Notes: generated from the letters alone by a model not told the origin. A stretch of DNA of 64,000 nucleotides from an uncultured Alphaproteobacteria bacterium (GCA_944391685.1 CALXUM010000009.1:1-64000); one strand, 5' to 3'; counted from the first letter of the stretch, positions 1-6,858 are shown. Made by a program: numbers and translations.

Positions 1-11
1 CCGCCCTTTTT

Positions 12-980
12 CTAAAAAGGAATGTCATCTTCCGGATGTTCTAAATCATAAAAGATTCCTGTATCTCTATCAAAAAAACACTTAATACGTCCATATCTAC
101 CCTTTGCAAGCATTATTTCACATTCATTTTCTGTTTTTCGACAATTCTTTTCCCATTCTTCTATTCGTTTTTGGAAATGTTCTTTTGTTTCTTTGTTTTT
201 TATTTTAGGTTCTTCATTTTGAAGATAATAATATTCTCTGTACAAAAATAACAATTTATCAACATACTGTAAAATCTTCCTATCTTCACCACAAATGTCA
301 TAGGAATAGGGACGTTTATCTTTTCTATGTTCCAAATTACGATTTAATTGCGATAAAACCAGAATAGGAACATTAAAAGCTTGAGCAAGCTTTTTTATTT
401 CTTTCATTCCCATATCGCTTCCCATAAACGGAAATAGTTGTATATAATCAACTACAATAAAAGCAACATGTTTCTGCTGATTAACCTGTTGAATAATATT
501 TTCCATTTCACACATATCATCAAGATAATCACAAATATACAAAGGCAATTCAGATATACGTTTAGTCGCATTTATAATTGCTTCAAAATCCTCATAAGTT
601 TTTTCAAAACAGACGTCACTATACCGCTGATATCTTGCTTCCCAGCTAGGTTGTTTTGTTTCATGAGAAATAAATCGTGGCAAAAGTATATCTCTTGAAG
701 ATTCTAAACTAAAATATAAAACACAATCTCTATTTTGTGGGATTTCTAAAAAAGTTTTCGCTAATTGATATGAACAGTTAACTGCAAAAGAAGTTTTTCC
801 CATTGCAGGTCTAGCACCAAGCAAAATAACCTCACCATTTCTCATCCATTCCATTCGCTCATCTAATGTTTTTATACCAGTAGAAAGCCCCAAAGGTTTA
901 CCTCGATTTTGGTATCTATAATCCAATTCTTCTAAATAAGATTGAATTACAGAAGAAACATGATAACAATTTTTATCCAT
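12..980 (-). CDS. DnaB-like RecA-fold ATPase/helicase domain protein
   Basis: A 322-residue protein with the C-terminal (RecA-fold, SF4) part of replicative helicase DnaB. Seen: Walker A GARPAMGKTS at residues 55-64, a Walker B-type strand ending IVVDYIQLF near residue 175-183, an LSQLNR motif, and a C-terminal KGRYGRIKCFFD stretch resembling the arginine-finger region of DnaB. DnaB is usually about 450-500 residues; the N-terminal primase-interacting domain is absent, so this is probably an accessory paralogue, not the chromosomal replicative helicase. The ATG directly abuts the TAA of the upstream gene and has an AAGGA ribosome site. It is the last gene of a minus-strand run with four small unknown genes and a nuclease-like gene, typical of a phage- or ICE-derived cassette. 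It could equally be a KaiC-like or phage helicase; the RecA-fold call itself is secure. Confidence 0.85.
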   Translation of the reverse strand: MDKNCYHVSSVIQSYLEELDYRYQNRGKPLGLSTGIKTLDERMEWMRNGEVILLGARPAMGKTSFAVNCSYQLAKTFLEIPQNRDCVLYFSLESSRDILLPRFISHETKQPSWEARYQRYSDVCFEKTYEDFEAIINATKRISELPLYICDYLDDMCEMENIIQQVNQQKHVAFIVVDYIQLFPFMGSDMGMKEIKKLAQAFNVPILVLSQLNRNLEHRKDKRPYSYDICGEDRKILQYVDKLLFLYREYYYLQNEEPKIKNKETKEHFQKRIEEWEKNCRKTENECEIMLAKGRYGRIKCFFDRDTGIFYDLEHPEDDIPF

Positions 981-1334
981 TTAATTTTCCTTTATAGAGA
1001 ATAGCCTTAACCCCTCACGCCGATTATATTCATCAACGCGTTCACAACTATCGGGAAACCACTCACAAAGAAACCTATCCATTACAGGAAAATCTATTTT
1101 AACGGAATGGAGTAACCGCCCGTTGTCTATCAAGTACCCCGTCCAATCGTCCGTTATTTCAGGAAACAACCGCCGAACCTCATCGTGGCAGGCAAGCTCA
1201 TATTTCCAAGCAAACACATCGGCACCATTGGTTAAAATTCGCAATAATGGATTATCTTTAACAAGTTGAATAAACTGTTCCTTATTCATTATCCGATAAA
1301 TTTTATTCTTTATATTTTCTTCCGGTGTGTTCAT
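981..1334 (-). CDS. Hypothetical protein, 117 aa, in the DnaB-like cassette
   Basis: I do not recognise this protein. It is soluble-looking, has no signal peptide or membrane segment, and is rich in aromatic and acidic residues (for example DDWTGYLIDNGR, CEWFPDSCERVDEYNRR). Its ATG overlaps the stop of the preceding gene by one base (TAATG), and its own TAA directly abuts the ATG of the DnaB-like gene, so all are probably translated from one mRNA. A second in-frame ATG at residue 16 (MNKEQF) is a possible alternative start. Reality is supported by tight spacing and plausible composition, not by homology. Confidence 0.65.
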   Translation of the reverse strand: MNTPEENIKNKIYRIMNKEQFIQLVKDNPLLRILTNGADVFAWKYELACHDEVRRLFPEITDDWTGYLIDNGRLLHSVKIDFPVMDRFLCEWFPDSCERVDEYNRREGLRLFSIKEN

Positions 1335-1588
1335 TACTCTAAATCCTTAACATTAATTTCTTTAACCTTAACGCCCATCTCATCAAATATATCAACCATG
1401 CTGACAATATCAGATTTGACATAAATATGTTCTTTATCAAACTTGATAATTTCTCGACCAGTACCCCACGCAGGGCAACGCACATTTTTCCCGCCATTCC
1501 GCACAATAGCAATCGGACCTTTAAGCGTATAAGGACAAGTTGTTATTTTAGAACCGATAATGGACATATCTTTAAGGTATTCAATCAT
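1334..1588 (-). CDS. Hypothetical small protein A, 84 aa (paralogue of 1821-2087)
   Basis: An unrecognised 84-residue protein. It is clearly related to the gene at 1821-2087: both begin MI(E/D)(Y/F), both carry an EI(I/L)K-D...IYV stretch in the middle, and both end with DE-G-K(V/I)KEI followed by DL. The pattern suggests an all-beta small domain with a C-terminal tail. It overlaps the upstream 78-residue gene by 8 bases and the downstream gene by one base, so translation is probably coupled. No enzymatic motif is visible. Confidence 0.7.
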   Translation of the reverse strand: MIEYLKDMSIIGSKITTCPYTLKGPIAIVRNGGKNVRCPAWGTGREIIKFDKEHIYVKSDIVSMVDIFDEMGVKVKEINVKDLE

Positions 1589-1817
1589 TGATTTTATCCT
1601 TTGTGATATTAGATTGTTTATTCAGAAATTCTAAAAGGCTATTAGCTTTTGATAGATTTTCATTTATATGATTAACTGTAAGAATGTCTTTTTTATCAAT
1701 TTTTAAGGTTGCAATATCTTTTTTGATTTGCTGAACAAGAGGCATAAAATCAACATAAAAAGAATGTTGCATATCCGCCAATACTTGCAGTTTCGCCTTA
1801 AAAATATCATCATTCAT
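1581..1817 (-). CDS. Hypothetical small helical protein, 78 aa
   Basis: An unrecognised lysine-rich protein predicted by eye to be mainly alpha-helical, with hydrophobic positions spaced as in a short coiled coil (IKKDIATLKIDKKD, LSKANSLLEFLNKQ). It sits between the two paralogous small genes of the cassette, starting 3 bases after one stops and overlapping the other by 8 bases. The arrangement paralogue / helical protein / paralogue suggests a small complex, but this is inference only. Confidence 0.65.
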   Translation of the reverse strand: MNDDIFKAKLQVLADMQHSFYVDFMPLVQQIKKDIATLKIDKKDILTVNHINENLSKANSLLEFLNKQSNITKDKIND

Positions 1818-1820
1818 ATT

Positions 1821-2087
1821 TTACAAATCCAAGTCATTGATTGAAATTTCTTTTATTTTATATCCATTTTCATCATAAACATTAACAAGAGACGCCATAT
1901 TTCTGTCGCGAACATAGATGTAACTATTATCACACTTTAATATTTCACAACCAGGAACAGCACCTGAACAACATCCGCCAAGAGCTATTCCATTTCCATT
2001 AGTAAGAGAAACATTTAAAACACCTTGCATAATATGAGGAAAATTATTTATTCTTCCGGTACAACTATCCTCTATAAAATCAATCAT
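1821..2087 (-). CDS. Hypothetical small protein B, 88 aa (paralogue of 1334-1588)
   Basis: An unrecognised protein related to the 84-residue product encoded at 1334-1588 (shared MI-start, EILK-D, IYV, DENGYKIKEI and final NDL). It differs in the centre, which is glycine- and cysteine-rich (GGCCSGAVPGCEIL). I chose the ATG at 2087 over an upstream GTG at 2093 because AAGGA lies at the right distance from it and because the paralogue also begins MI. It follows the nuclease-like gene after about 45 bases. Confidence 0.7.
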   Translation of the reverse strand: MIDFIEDSCTGRINNFPHIMQGVLNVSLTNGNGIALGGCCSGAVPGCEILKCDNSYIYVRDRNMASLVNVYDENGYKIKEISINDLDL

Positions 2088-2133
2088 TTTCACATCCTTT
2101 CACAAAAAAACTGTACTTTTTAGCTACGTCAAA

Positions 2134-3066
2134 CTATGACGCGTTGTTTATAAAATCTTGGACATCTTTTATATCTATTGCCTTTTTATAAGCGTAGGTC
2201 GTTGTTCTTCCCAGACGATAAGCCGCTTTATATCCTTTTGTTACAACTGCTTCCTGTAAATCTTTTATTAAAGATTTACTATTAAGGGTTATTTCCTTAT
2301 TGTCACTGGCAAACTTAAAGCAAAGTTTGATCTCAGAAGTTACGCCGTCCTCAAAAGATATTTCTATTTGTTTGTAATTCTCACCATTTCCGCAATTTAC
2401 CCAGTCAAAATAACAAGCATAGAAACCACCTCGGACATTATTAACCCAGTCAATATTAAACTCGTGTCCGATTAAGGCAGAACTCAGATAATCAAACCAT
2501 TTTTCCTTGCACCAAGTTCTTATTTCCGCGTTATCACAATTTTTTATCCGCTTTTCTATACTATCCAGTCGGCTGTAAAAACTCTCAAAAATCAAGTTAT
2601 TTTCAGGATTCGTCTTTAACAAATCCAACATATCTTTACGCCGCAAAGAACAACAATCACATTGCGGCAATATAGAAACATCAGAGGATTTATAAGAACG
2701 GACATAATCTAAGGTTTTCAAATAACAAACTTTAATTTTCCGCCCCGAAGATAAAGTACTATTTTTCAAAGCCTGAACATATTTAACAATTTGATTACTA
2801 TGTTCTTTTGTGCCTGTTTTATCTTCAACAATCAACAAATGGGAAGAGGTAACCGCTAACACATCAATATCTAAATATTGTTTACGTATCTCTAAAATTT
2901 CTTCCTTAGCAGGAATACCGCACTTTTCTAAAAATAAATGCGCAATTTTAAATTCCTGCGGATAAGCCTTTTTGTACTTATCCATTCCAAAGGCTAATAA
3001 ATAACAAATAAAAGCATCTTGCGACAACTCGCTTGTTGCATAATCAAATATATTTGGCTGTTCCAT
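2134..3066 (-). CDS. PD-(D/E)XK nuclease superfamily protein (PDDEXK_4-like)
   Basis: A 310-residue protein whose N-terminal half fits the PD-(D/E)XK nuclease family PDDEXK_4. Seen: the family-type opening NIFDYATSELSQDAF, then D68 in YLDIDVL, then E81-D-K83 in LLIVEDKTGT followed by EHSNQ; D68/E81/K83 would be the catalytic metal-binding set. The C-terminal half has no motif I know. Such proteins occur in phage, defence and mobile loci; the substrate is unknown. It heads the minus-strand cassette ending with the DnaB-like ATPase. The GGAG ribosome site lies inside a hairpin stem (see 3073-3119), so translation may be controlled. Confidence 0.8.
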   Translation of the reverse strand: MEQPNIFDYATSELSQDAFICYLLAFGMDKYKKAYPQEFKIAHLFLEKCGIPAKEEILEIRKQYLDIDVLAVTSSHLLIVEDKTGTKEHSNQIVKYVQALKNSTLSSGRKIKVCYLKTLDYVRSYKSSDVSILPQCDCCSLRRKDMLDLLKTNPENNLIFESFYSRLDSIEKRIKNCDNAEIRTWCKEKWFDYLSSALIGHEFNIDWVNNVRGGFYACYFDWVNCGNGENYKQIEISFEDGVTSEIKLCFKFASDNKEITLNSKSLIKDLQEAVVTKGYKAAYRLGRTTTYAYKKAIDIKDVQDFINNAS

Positions 3067-3072
3067 TTTATT

Positions 3073-3119
3073 ACTCTCCAGTTAAAGACAAACCACCTTT
3101 TGAAAGGTGGTCGGAGAGT
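3073..3119 (-). promoter_or_regulatory. Hairpin enclosing the ribosome site of the PD-(D/E)XK gene
   Basis: Read on the minus strand, ACTCTCC (3119-3113) is complementary to GGAGAGT (3079-3073), which contains the Shine-Dalgarno GGAG 9 bases before the ATG. Between them lies a second hairpin with a 9-bp stem (ACCACCTTT / AAAGGTGGT, 3092-3111), followed by a T-rich stretch as in a weak terminator. Together they could block ribosome access or end transcription before the gene. Pairing is seen directly; the regulatory role is inference. Confidence 0.55.
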
Positions 3120-3128
3120 TCGTAAATC

Positions 3129-3330
3129 ATATTGGTGTCAATGATTCTTTTAGCCTTTCAAACTATATTTTTTCAGAGATATAGATATAGTTCTTGGACA
3201 TTCGCTAAAAGCTCCCCGACCATATCACTATGAATCGGGGATATATTTATTATCAGCTATTACGAGTAACTGACAATTTGACGATGTTATATCCTAGCAC
3301 CGACACCAATATTGAGCTTACGACAGCTCT
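3129..3330 (-). ncRNA. Candidate structured leader or ncRNA upstream of the nuclease gene
   Basis: Nested perfect inverted repeats suggest a folded RNA. An outer 11-bp helix pairs 3129-3139 with 3302-3312. Inside it, 3147-3154 (CTTTTAGC) pairs with 3204-3211, and this encloses 3161-3168 (AACTATAT) with 3185-3192. A further hairpin pairs CCCCGA 3214-3219 with TCGGGG 3235-3240. A GAGCT/AGCTC hairpin lies at 3315-3330. I assign the minus strand because the block lies directly 5' of the minus-strand nuclease gene and ends in the hairpins at 3073-3119. No known RNA family is recognised. Confidence 0.5.
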
Positions 3331-3756
3331 CTTGCACCCAAAGGCACTCAGAACGCAGTTTCCCACGTTCAAGAAAAATATAACGCAATAAAAATTGAAA
3401 AGCAATCTATTGTTCGAACCTATCAAGAACTTATTTAACGCAAGCAAAACTATCCCCAACTTCAAAGGGTTAGCCTAATAAGTGTGGACATTTAACAAAA
3501 AGAGCGCGAAAATATTTGTGTGGGGCAAAAAAAGCCAAAAAGCTAATGAGGCTAACGCGGCTAATGAGGTTTCCCTCTAAGCACCCACAAAACATTGTGA
3601 ATAGGTATCTTTTTAAATTGAGGGATAAACAAGGGGCAGGATTTTTTACCTAATATTTTTTGAATATTTTAAAATTTTGCACCGAAAAGATTCCAAGGTG
3701 GATGAATAAAATAAAAAACGCTGAAAAGCAATATTTACAAGGGGTATAAAAAATAC
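3331..3756. other. Intergenic stretch without a convincing gene
   Basis: AT-rich sequence with stop codons in all frames over most of its length. A minus-strand reading frame at 3253-3465 could make 70 residues but starts with TTG, has no ribosome site and overlaps the folded RNA, so I do not call it. At 3550-3576 there are three 9-bp tandem units of the form GCTAAYGMG, which in one frame read Ala-Asn-Glu / Ala-Asn-Ala / Ala-Asn-Glu before a stop at 3586; this may be the relic of a gene end. Confidence 0.4.
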
Positions 3757-3785
3757 TTGATTTATGTTTTTTTATATTCTATAAA
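3757..3785 (+). promoter_or_regulatory. Sigma-70-type promoter for tRNA-Trp
   Basis: TTGATT at 3757-3762 and TATAAA at 3780-3785 are 17 bases apart and end 15 bases before the tRNA. The upstream context AAAAAATACTTGA recurs exactly before the rplJ promoter at 10750, which supports a shared strong promoter type. Confidence 0.7.
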
Positions 3786-3800
3786 AGGAAAAGCTTTTAT

Positions 3801-3876
3801 AGGGGTATAGCTCAGTTGGTAGAGCATCGGTCTCCAAAACCGAGGGTCGTGAGTTCGAATCTTACTGCCCCTGCCA
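3801..3876 (+). tRNA. tRNA-Trp (anticodon CCA)
   Basis: A complete cloverleaf: acceptor stem AGGGGTA (3801-3807) pairs with TGCCCCT (3866-3872) including one G-T pair; the D-arm contains AGCTCAGTTGGTAGAGC; the anticodon loop is TCTCCAAAA with CCA; the T-arm is GTGAG TTCGAAT CTTAC; the 3' CCA is encoded. In alphaproteobacteria tRNA-Trp commonly precedes secE-nusG, as here, but an island now separates them. A CCA-only tRNA-Trp fits normal use of TGA as stop, which other genes here confirm. Confidence 0.97.
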
Positions 3877-3888
3877 CTCAAGATAAAG

Positions 3889-3909
3889 ACGCCGGAAAGC
3901 GTATTTTTT
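3889..3909 (+). terminator. Terminator of tRNA-Trp (degenerate copy)
   Basis: ACGC/GCGT hairpin at 3889-3902 followed by six T. The downstream partial tRNA copy has a better version at 5041-5065. Confidence 0.6.
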
Positions 3910-4178
3910 CTTTATAAATCAATAACTTAGCTGAGTTCGTGTGAGATATGTTTAATGAAGCCAATTCCCGCTTGTTACACGGACTACTCAAAACAAAATT
4001 CTATGATTTATAAGTAGTTAATTAGATGAAATTATATTTTGTTTTGGGATATTCTAAGAGTTAAAAGTGCTTTGTTGTTTTTGAATTTAACGAAATTAGC
4101 AATTATTTGTTTTGCTTTATTATAAAAAATATGCTATATTTACTTTAGTTTATGTTTTGTTTTTTGTTGGAGATTAAA

Positions 4179-4784
4179 ATGAGTGATGAAGTACGCGTTG
4201 AGTATTCAGGAAAGGCTTGTAGAAATGTTTTGGCCTATTTAAAGGGAGAAATAGATAAAGAAGCCTTTGTTTCTCTATATAAGGAAAATGTAACAAAGTC
4301 TAAAAATTATGCTGAAATTATTGGAGAAGTAATGCGTCAGAAAATGTCTGATTTGTATAATCGTAATGATGCAACTAAGCGTTTGGGTATTGAAACAAGT
4401 GAATTTGACGCTTTATCTTTTGAACAATCAAAGTTTGGAGCGGTAGATAAAATTGTTGATGCTGTTTATGATGTTGCTTATACGAGGATTCCCAATAATA
4501 GTTTGGCTAGGGATGGTCAACCTTTGTCATATGATAGAAAAAGGAACGATGGCATAGTTGCCGAAAGAGCTTTAGATACCCTTAGTAGAATAGGAGAATT
4601 TGGAGTGGGTATGCAGGCTTTGAAAGAAGCTTATTTCTTTCCAAGAAAAAATGTTCCAAATGTTGGGATGACTAAAAATACAATGGTTTTGGATTTAGTA
4701 AGAGAAGACGCAAATAGTTGTAGAGCCAGTAATTTACAAAAAGCTCAACAATATGCACTAAACAGAGGGATTGAACAAAAATAG
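4179..4784 (+). CDS. Hypothetical protein, 201 aa, in the tRNA-Trp island
   Basis: I do not recognise this soluble, mostly helical protein. I start it at 4179 (MSDEVRVEYSGK) because TTGGAG sits 8 bases upstream; the longer reading from 4152 has no ribosome site. It has no signal peptide, membrane segment or catalytic motif. It is followed by a strong hairpin terminator (4843-4888) and is the only gene between the two copies of the tRNA-Trp end, so it may be the cargo of that element. Confidence 0.7.
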   Translation: MSDEVRVEYSGKACRNVLAYLKGEIDKEAFVSLYKENVTKSKNYAEIIGEVMRQKMSDLYNRNDATKRLGIETSEFDALSFEQSKFGAVDKIVDAVYDVAYTRIPNNSLARDGQPLSYDRKRNDGIVAERALDTLSRIGEFGVGMQALKEAYFFPRKNVPNVGMTKNTMVLDLVREDANSCRASNLQKAQQYALNRGIEQK

Positions 4785-4842
4785 ATAGTATATATTAATT
4801 ACATATTAGGAATGATTGGTCCGTGTACTATCCTGTAAGTCC

Positions 4843-4888
4843 TGCCAATAAAAAAGGTCACCTTTTAAAGTGGCCTTTTTTATTGGCA
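4843..4888 (+). terminator. Terminator after the island gene
   Basis: A 19-bp inverted repeat (4843-4861 with 4870-4888, one G-T pair) with an A-run and a T-run, so it could work in both directions. Its outer arm begins CCTGCCAAT, the same as the tRNA-Trp end. Confidence 0.75.
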
Positions 4889-4904
4889 ATAGAGGTGGTT
4901 AGGT

Positions 4905-5011
4905 TCGAACTCACGGGGAAGTGAGTTCGACTACCAGCGAGAGGCGGGCGGGAGAACGCCGGCGACCGAAAGGTCGTGAGCGCCCGTGCAACTCTAGCGT
5001 TAGCGCAGAGT
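4905..5011. repeat. GC-rich cluster of hairpins inserted in a tRNA-Trp 3' fragment
   Basis: TCGAACTCAC (4905-4914) and GTGAGTTCGA (4921-4930) form a perfect 10-bp hairpin; the second arm equals the T-arm of tRNA-Trp. Next come CGGGCG/CGCCCG (4945-4950 with 4981-4986) enclosing CGACC-GAAA-GGTCG (4963-4976), and ACTCT/AGAGT (4991-5011) with an inner GCG/CGC. The GC content is far above the surroundings. The tRNA fragment resumes at 5012. It looks like a palindromic element or the remains of an RNA gene. Confidence 0.55.
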
Positions 5012-5040
5012 AATCTTACTGCCCCTGCCAATCAAGACAA

Positions 5041-5065
5041 AGACGCTGAAAAGCGTCTTTTTTTG
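5041..5065 (+). terminator. Terminator after the partial tRNA-Trp copy
   Basis: AGACGCT (5041-5047) pairs with AGCGTCT (5052-5058), followed by a T-run. It is probably the original tRNA-Trp terminator displaced by the island. Confidence 0.65.
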
Positions 5066-5176
5066 TTATAAAATCTTGTCTAATGGTAGTTTTGAGACCC
5101 AACGGCACAAGGAGCAATACAGAGGCAATGTCGTGATAAATATTATCAATTTTATTTTATTGGTGATGCATTATAA

Positions 5177-5359
5177 TTAGATGAAAAATGAGAGTATTAG
5201 TGTAAACATAGCCAAACCTAAGAGGATAGACAGCACAGCTATTATAAGCTTTTTAAGCTGGTGCCAATTTTTTGGTATAATATCTACAATGGCAACTCGG
5301 TTCTCCTCCATATTAGCCATAGCTTCATTAATTTTTTTTATTTGGTTTAATATATTCAT
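5177..5359 (-). CDS. Small membrane protein, 60 aa, unknown
   Basis: An unrecognised protein with a polar N-terminal half and one C-terminal membrane segment (KKLIIAVLSILLGLAMFTLI), so a tail-anchored type is likely. On the minus strand an AGGGA ribosome site lies before the ATG at 5359. An opposite-strand reading frame (5181-5375) overlaps it but lacks protein-like features, so I prefer this one. Confidence 0.45.
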   Translation of the reverse strand: MNILNQIKKINEAMANMEENRVAIVDIIPKNWHQLKKLIIAVLSILLGLAMFTLILSFFI

Positions 5360-5487
5360 TCCATTCCCTGTTTAGTTTTAATTATGTTATTTTGTGAAAT
5401 ATAGTGACGTATGTTAAAGATTATATTGTGTTTAGGTAATAAGTAAAGGATTTTTGTTGTGAATAAAGTTCGTGGATTGTATTATAA

Positions 5488-5545
5488 GCCCTGCCAAAGT
5501 CGTTCCTTCGCAAACTAAAGGTAGAACAATGCGGTAGCGTTGGCT
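5488..5545. repeat. Further tRNA-end-like remnant with inverted repeat
   Basis: CCCTGCCAA, as at the end of tRNA-Trp, begins a short structured stretch that ends in TTGGC (GCCAA/TTGGC outer arms; GTTCCTT and AAAGGTAGAAC inner arms). It may be another scar of integration at this locus. Weak evidence. Confidence 0.3.
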
Positions 5546-5577
5546 GTTATATTATTTATAAAAATAAAGAGGAAAAT

Positions 5578-5790
5578 ATGTATAGAATGAAGAATGTTAG
5601 AGATTTGATTGTTGCGTTATCTATTTTTTTTATAGCGATTTCTTTTTATAAAATAGCAGATAAAGGAATTGTTATAAAATTGGTTACAACAGATTTGGGA
5701 AGTTATGGCAACGTTAATTACGATTTATTAGATGGGTATATCTCTCCTAATTTATTTAGGTATGAAAAGGCAAGGCAAGAAGCAATGTAA
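5578..5790 (+). CDS. Small membrane-anchored protein, 70 aa, unknown
   Basis: An unrecognised protein with one N-terminal hydrophobic segment (LIVALSIFFIAISFYKIA) and a soluble C-terminal part rich in Asn, Asp and Tyr. GAGG sits 7 bases before the ATG. A hairpin with T-run follows at about 5814-5846. It lies alone between the tRNA-Trp island and secE. Confidence 0.6.
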   Translation: MYRMKNVRDLIVALSIFFIAISFYKIADKGIVIKLVTTDLGSYGNVNYDLLDGYISPNLFRYEKARQEAM

Positions 5791-5813
5791 AGATAATTGT
5801 AAATGTGTTATAA

Positions 5814-5846
5814 AAAATCCAGCTCTAAGAAAGAGTGGAATTTTCA
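5814..5846 (+). terminator. Probable terminator of the 70-aa membrane protein gene
   Basis: Imperfect hairpin (AAAATCC-GCTCT / AGAG-GGAATTTT) followed by T-rich sequence. The rest of the gap to 5990 shows nothing I can name. Confidence 0.5.
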
Positions 5847-5999
5847 TATTTTATCTTTTTTATCTTTCCTTATTTCCGCCTGCATATATTGAATAGAGAT
5901 TGCTTAAATCTATTTGAGTGTTTAGGAAAAGAGAGTTTGATTAGTCGCTTTAGGGCTTGAAAATAAGTCGATTTGTTGAACCTGGCTGAAATATATCTA

Positions 6000-6028
6000 T
6001 TGACACAGGGAAAATAATTTAATATGTT
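6000..6028 (+). promoter_or_regulatory. Promoter for secE-nusG
   Basis: TTGACA at 6000-6005 and TATGTT at 6023-6028, 17 bases apart. A TCCGCTT/AAGCGGA hairpin (6072-6091) lies in the leader before secE. Confidence 0.6.
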
Positions 6029-6125
6029 GGCGACAATATGTTATAAGATATGGAAGCATATCTGGTGATTTTCCGCTTGTTGGAAAGCGGAGTTGTGATA
6101 ATCATTTGTTGAAATGGATAAAACT

Positions 6126-6323
6126 ATGGCGAAAATCAGTCCGATACAGTTTTTCCGGCAGGTTAAGCAAGAAGTTAAAAAAGTTACCTGGCCGACAAGA
6201 AAAGAAGTTTTGCAAACATCTTTTATGGTGATTGTTATTGTGGCAATTGCCGCAACGTTCTTTTTCTTTGTTGATCAATTCTTCGGATGGGTCGTCAAAT
6301 TGATTTTTGGACAGGGAGTGTAG
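6126..6323 (+). CDS. secE: Preprotein translocase subunit SecE
   Basis: The essential small subunit of the SecYEG channel in the inner membrane. The 65-residue form is typical of bacteria with one membrane segment: the conserved cytoplasmic amphipathic helix and signature QEVKKVTWPTRKEV, then a hydrophobic segment (MVIVIVAIAATFFFFVDQFF). I start at the second ATG (6126, MAKISPIQF), which matches family starts and has GGA upstream; the ATG at 6114 has no ribosome site. It is followed after 4 bases by nusG, the usual pair. Confidence 0.95.
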   Translation: MAKISPIQFFRQVKQEVKKVTWPTRKEVLQTSFMVIVIVAIAATFFFFVDQFFGWVVKLIFGQGV

Positions 6324-6327
6324 TCTG

Positions 6328-6858
6328 ATGGATGCCCGTTGGTATGTTGTAAATGTTCATTCCGGTTGCGAGAAAAAAGTTGCCGAATCGATTAAAGAAC
6401 AAGCTGTCATTAAAAAAATGGATGACAAAATTCTTGATGTGATGATTCCGACCGAAGAAGTGGTTGAAATCAAAAAGGGGGCAAAGGTTACCAGTGAACG
6501 TAAATTTTTCCCCGGTTATATTTTGGTCAAGATGATTATGACCGATGATGCTTGGCATTTGATCAAAAACAATCCTAACGTTAGCAACTTTTTGGGTAGT
6601 CGTAATAAGCCATATCCAATTACAGAAGCTGAAGCTCAACGCATTATAACTCAAATGCAAGAAGGAATTGAACGTCCGCAGACCGTGGTTAGTTTTGAAA
6701 TCGGGGAACAAGTCAGAGTTTGTGACGGACCTTTTGCGTCTTTTGTGGGATTGGTTGAAGAAGTTGATCCTGAAAAAGCCAGAGTTAAGGTTTCGGTTTC
6801 AATCTTTGGACGCTCAACTCCGGTTGAACTGGAATTTAATCAGGTAGAAAAAATTTAA
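6328..6858 (+). CDS. nusG: Transcription elongation/antitermination factor NusG
   Basis: NusG binds RNA polymerase and links it to Rho and to the ribosome. Seen: N-terminal NGN domain (WYVVNVHSGCEKKVAESI, FFPGYILVKM) and C-terminal KOW domain (GEQVRVCDGPFASFVGLVEEVD). The length of 176 residues is normal. The ATG at 6328 is preceded by GGGAG at 9 bases; the in-frame TTG at 6307 would overlap secE and is less likely. A strong terminator follows, so nusG is not co-transcribed with rplK here. Confidence 0.97.
   Translation: MDARWYVVNVHSGCEKKVAESIKEQAVIKKMDDKILDVMIPTEEVVEIKKGAKVTSERKFFPGYILVKMIMTDDAWHLIKNNPNVSNFLGSRNKPYPITEAEAQRIITQMQEGIERPQTVVSFEIGEQVRVCDGPFASFVGLVEEVDPEKARVKVSVSIFGRSTPVELEFNQVEKI

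Larger units (their letters stand above)
3858..5046. mobile_element. Small island at the 3' end of tRNA-Trp, bounded by a 35-bp direct repeat
   Basis: The last 19 bases of the tRNA gene (3858-3876) recur exactly at 5012-5030, and the similarity continues into the terminator (3858-3892 against 5012-5046, two differences). This is the usual outcome of site-specific integration at a tRNA 3' end, leaving an intact tRNA on one side and a 3' fragment on the other. The 1.15-kb interior has one unknown gene (4179-4784), a terminator and a GC-rich hairpin cluster, but no integrase, so it is a relic or a non-autonomous element. Confidence 0.6.

Noticed and set aside
3129..3312. Retron msr-msd RNA because of long flanking inverted repeats
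   Set aside because: No reverse transcriptase frame with a YADD-type motif is nearby; the linked gene is a PD-(D/E)XK protein.
3253..3465. 70-residue hydrophobic protein on the minus strand
   Set aside because: TTG start, no ribosome site, overlaps dense RNA-like pairing; better explained as a chance frame.
3550..3586. Ala-Asn-Glu tandem repeat as a tmRNA tag or CRISPR-like repeat
   Set aside because: Only three 9-bp units and no associated RNA fold; more likely the end of a lost coding sequence.
5181..5375. 64-residue plus-strand protein
   Set aside because: Mirror frame of the better-supported tail-anchored small protein on the other strand.
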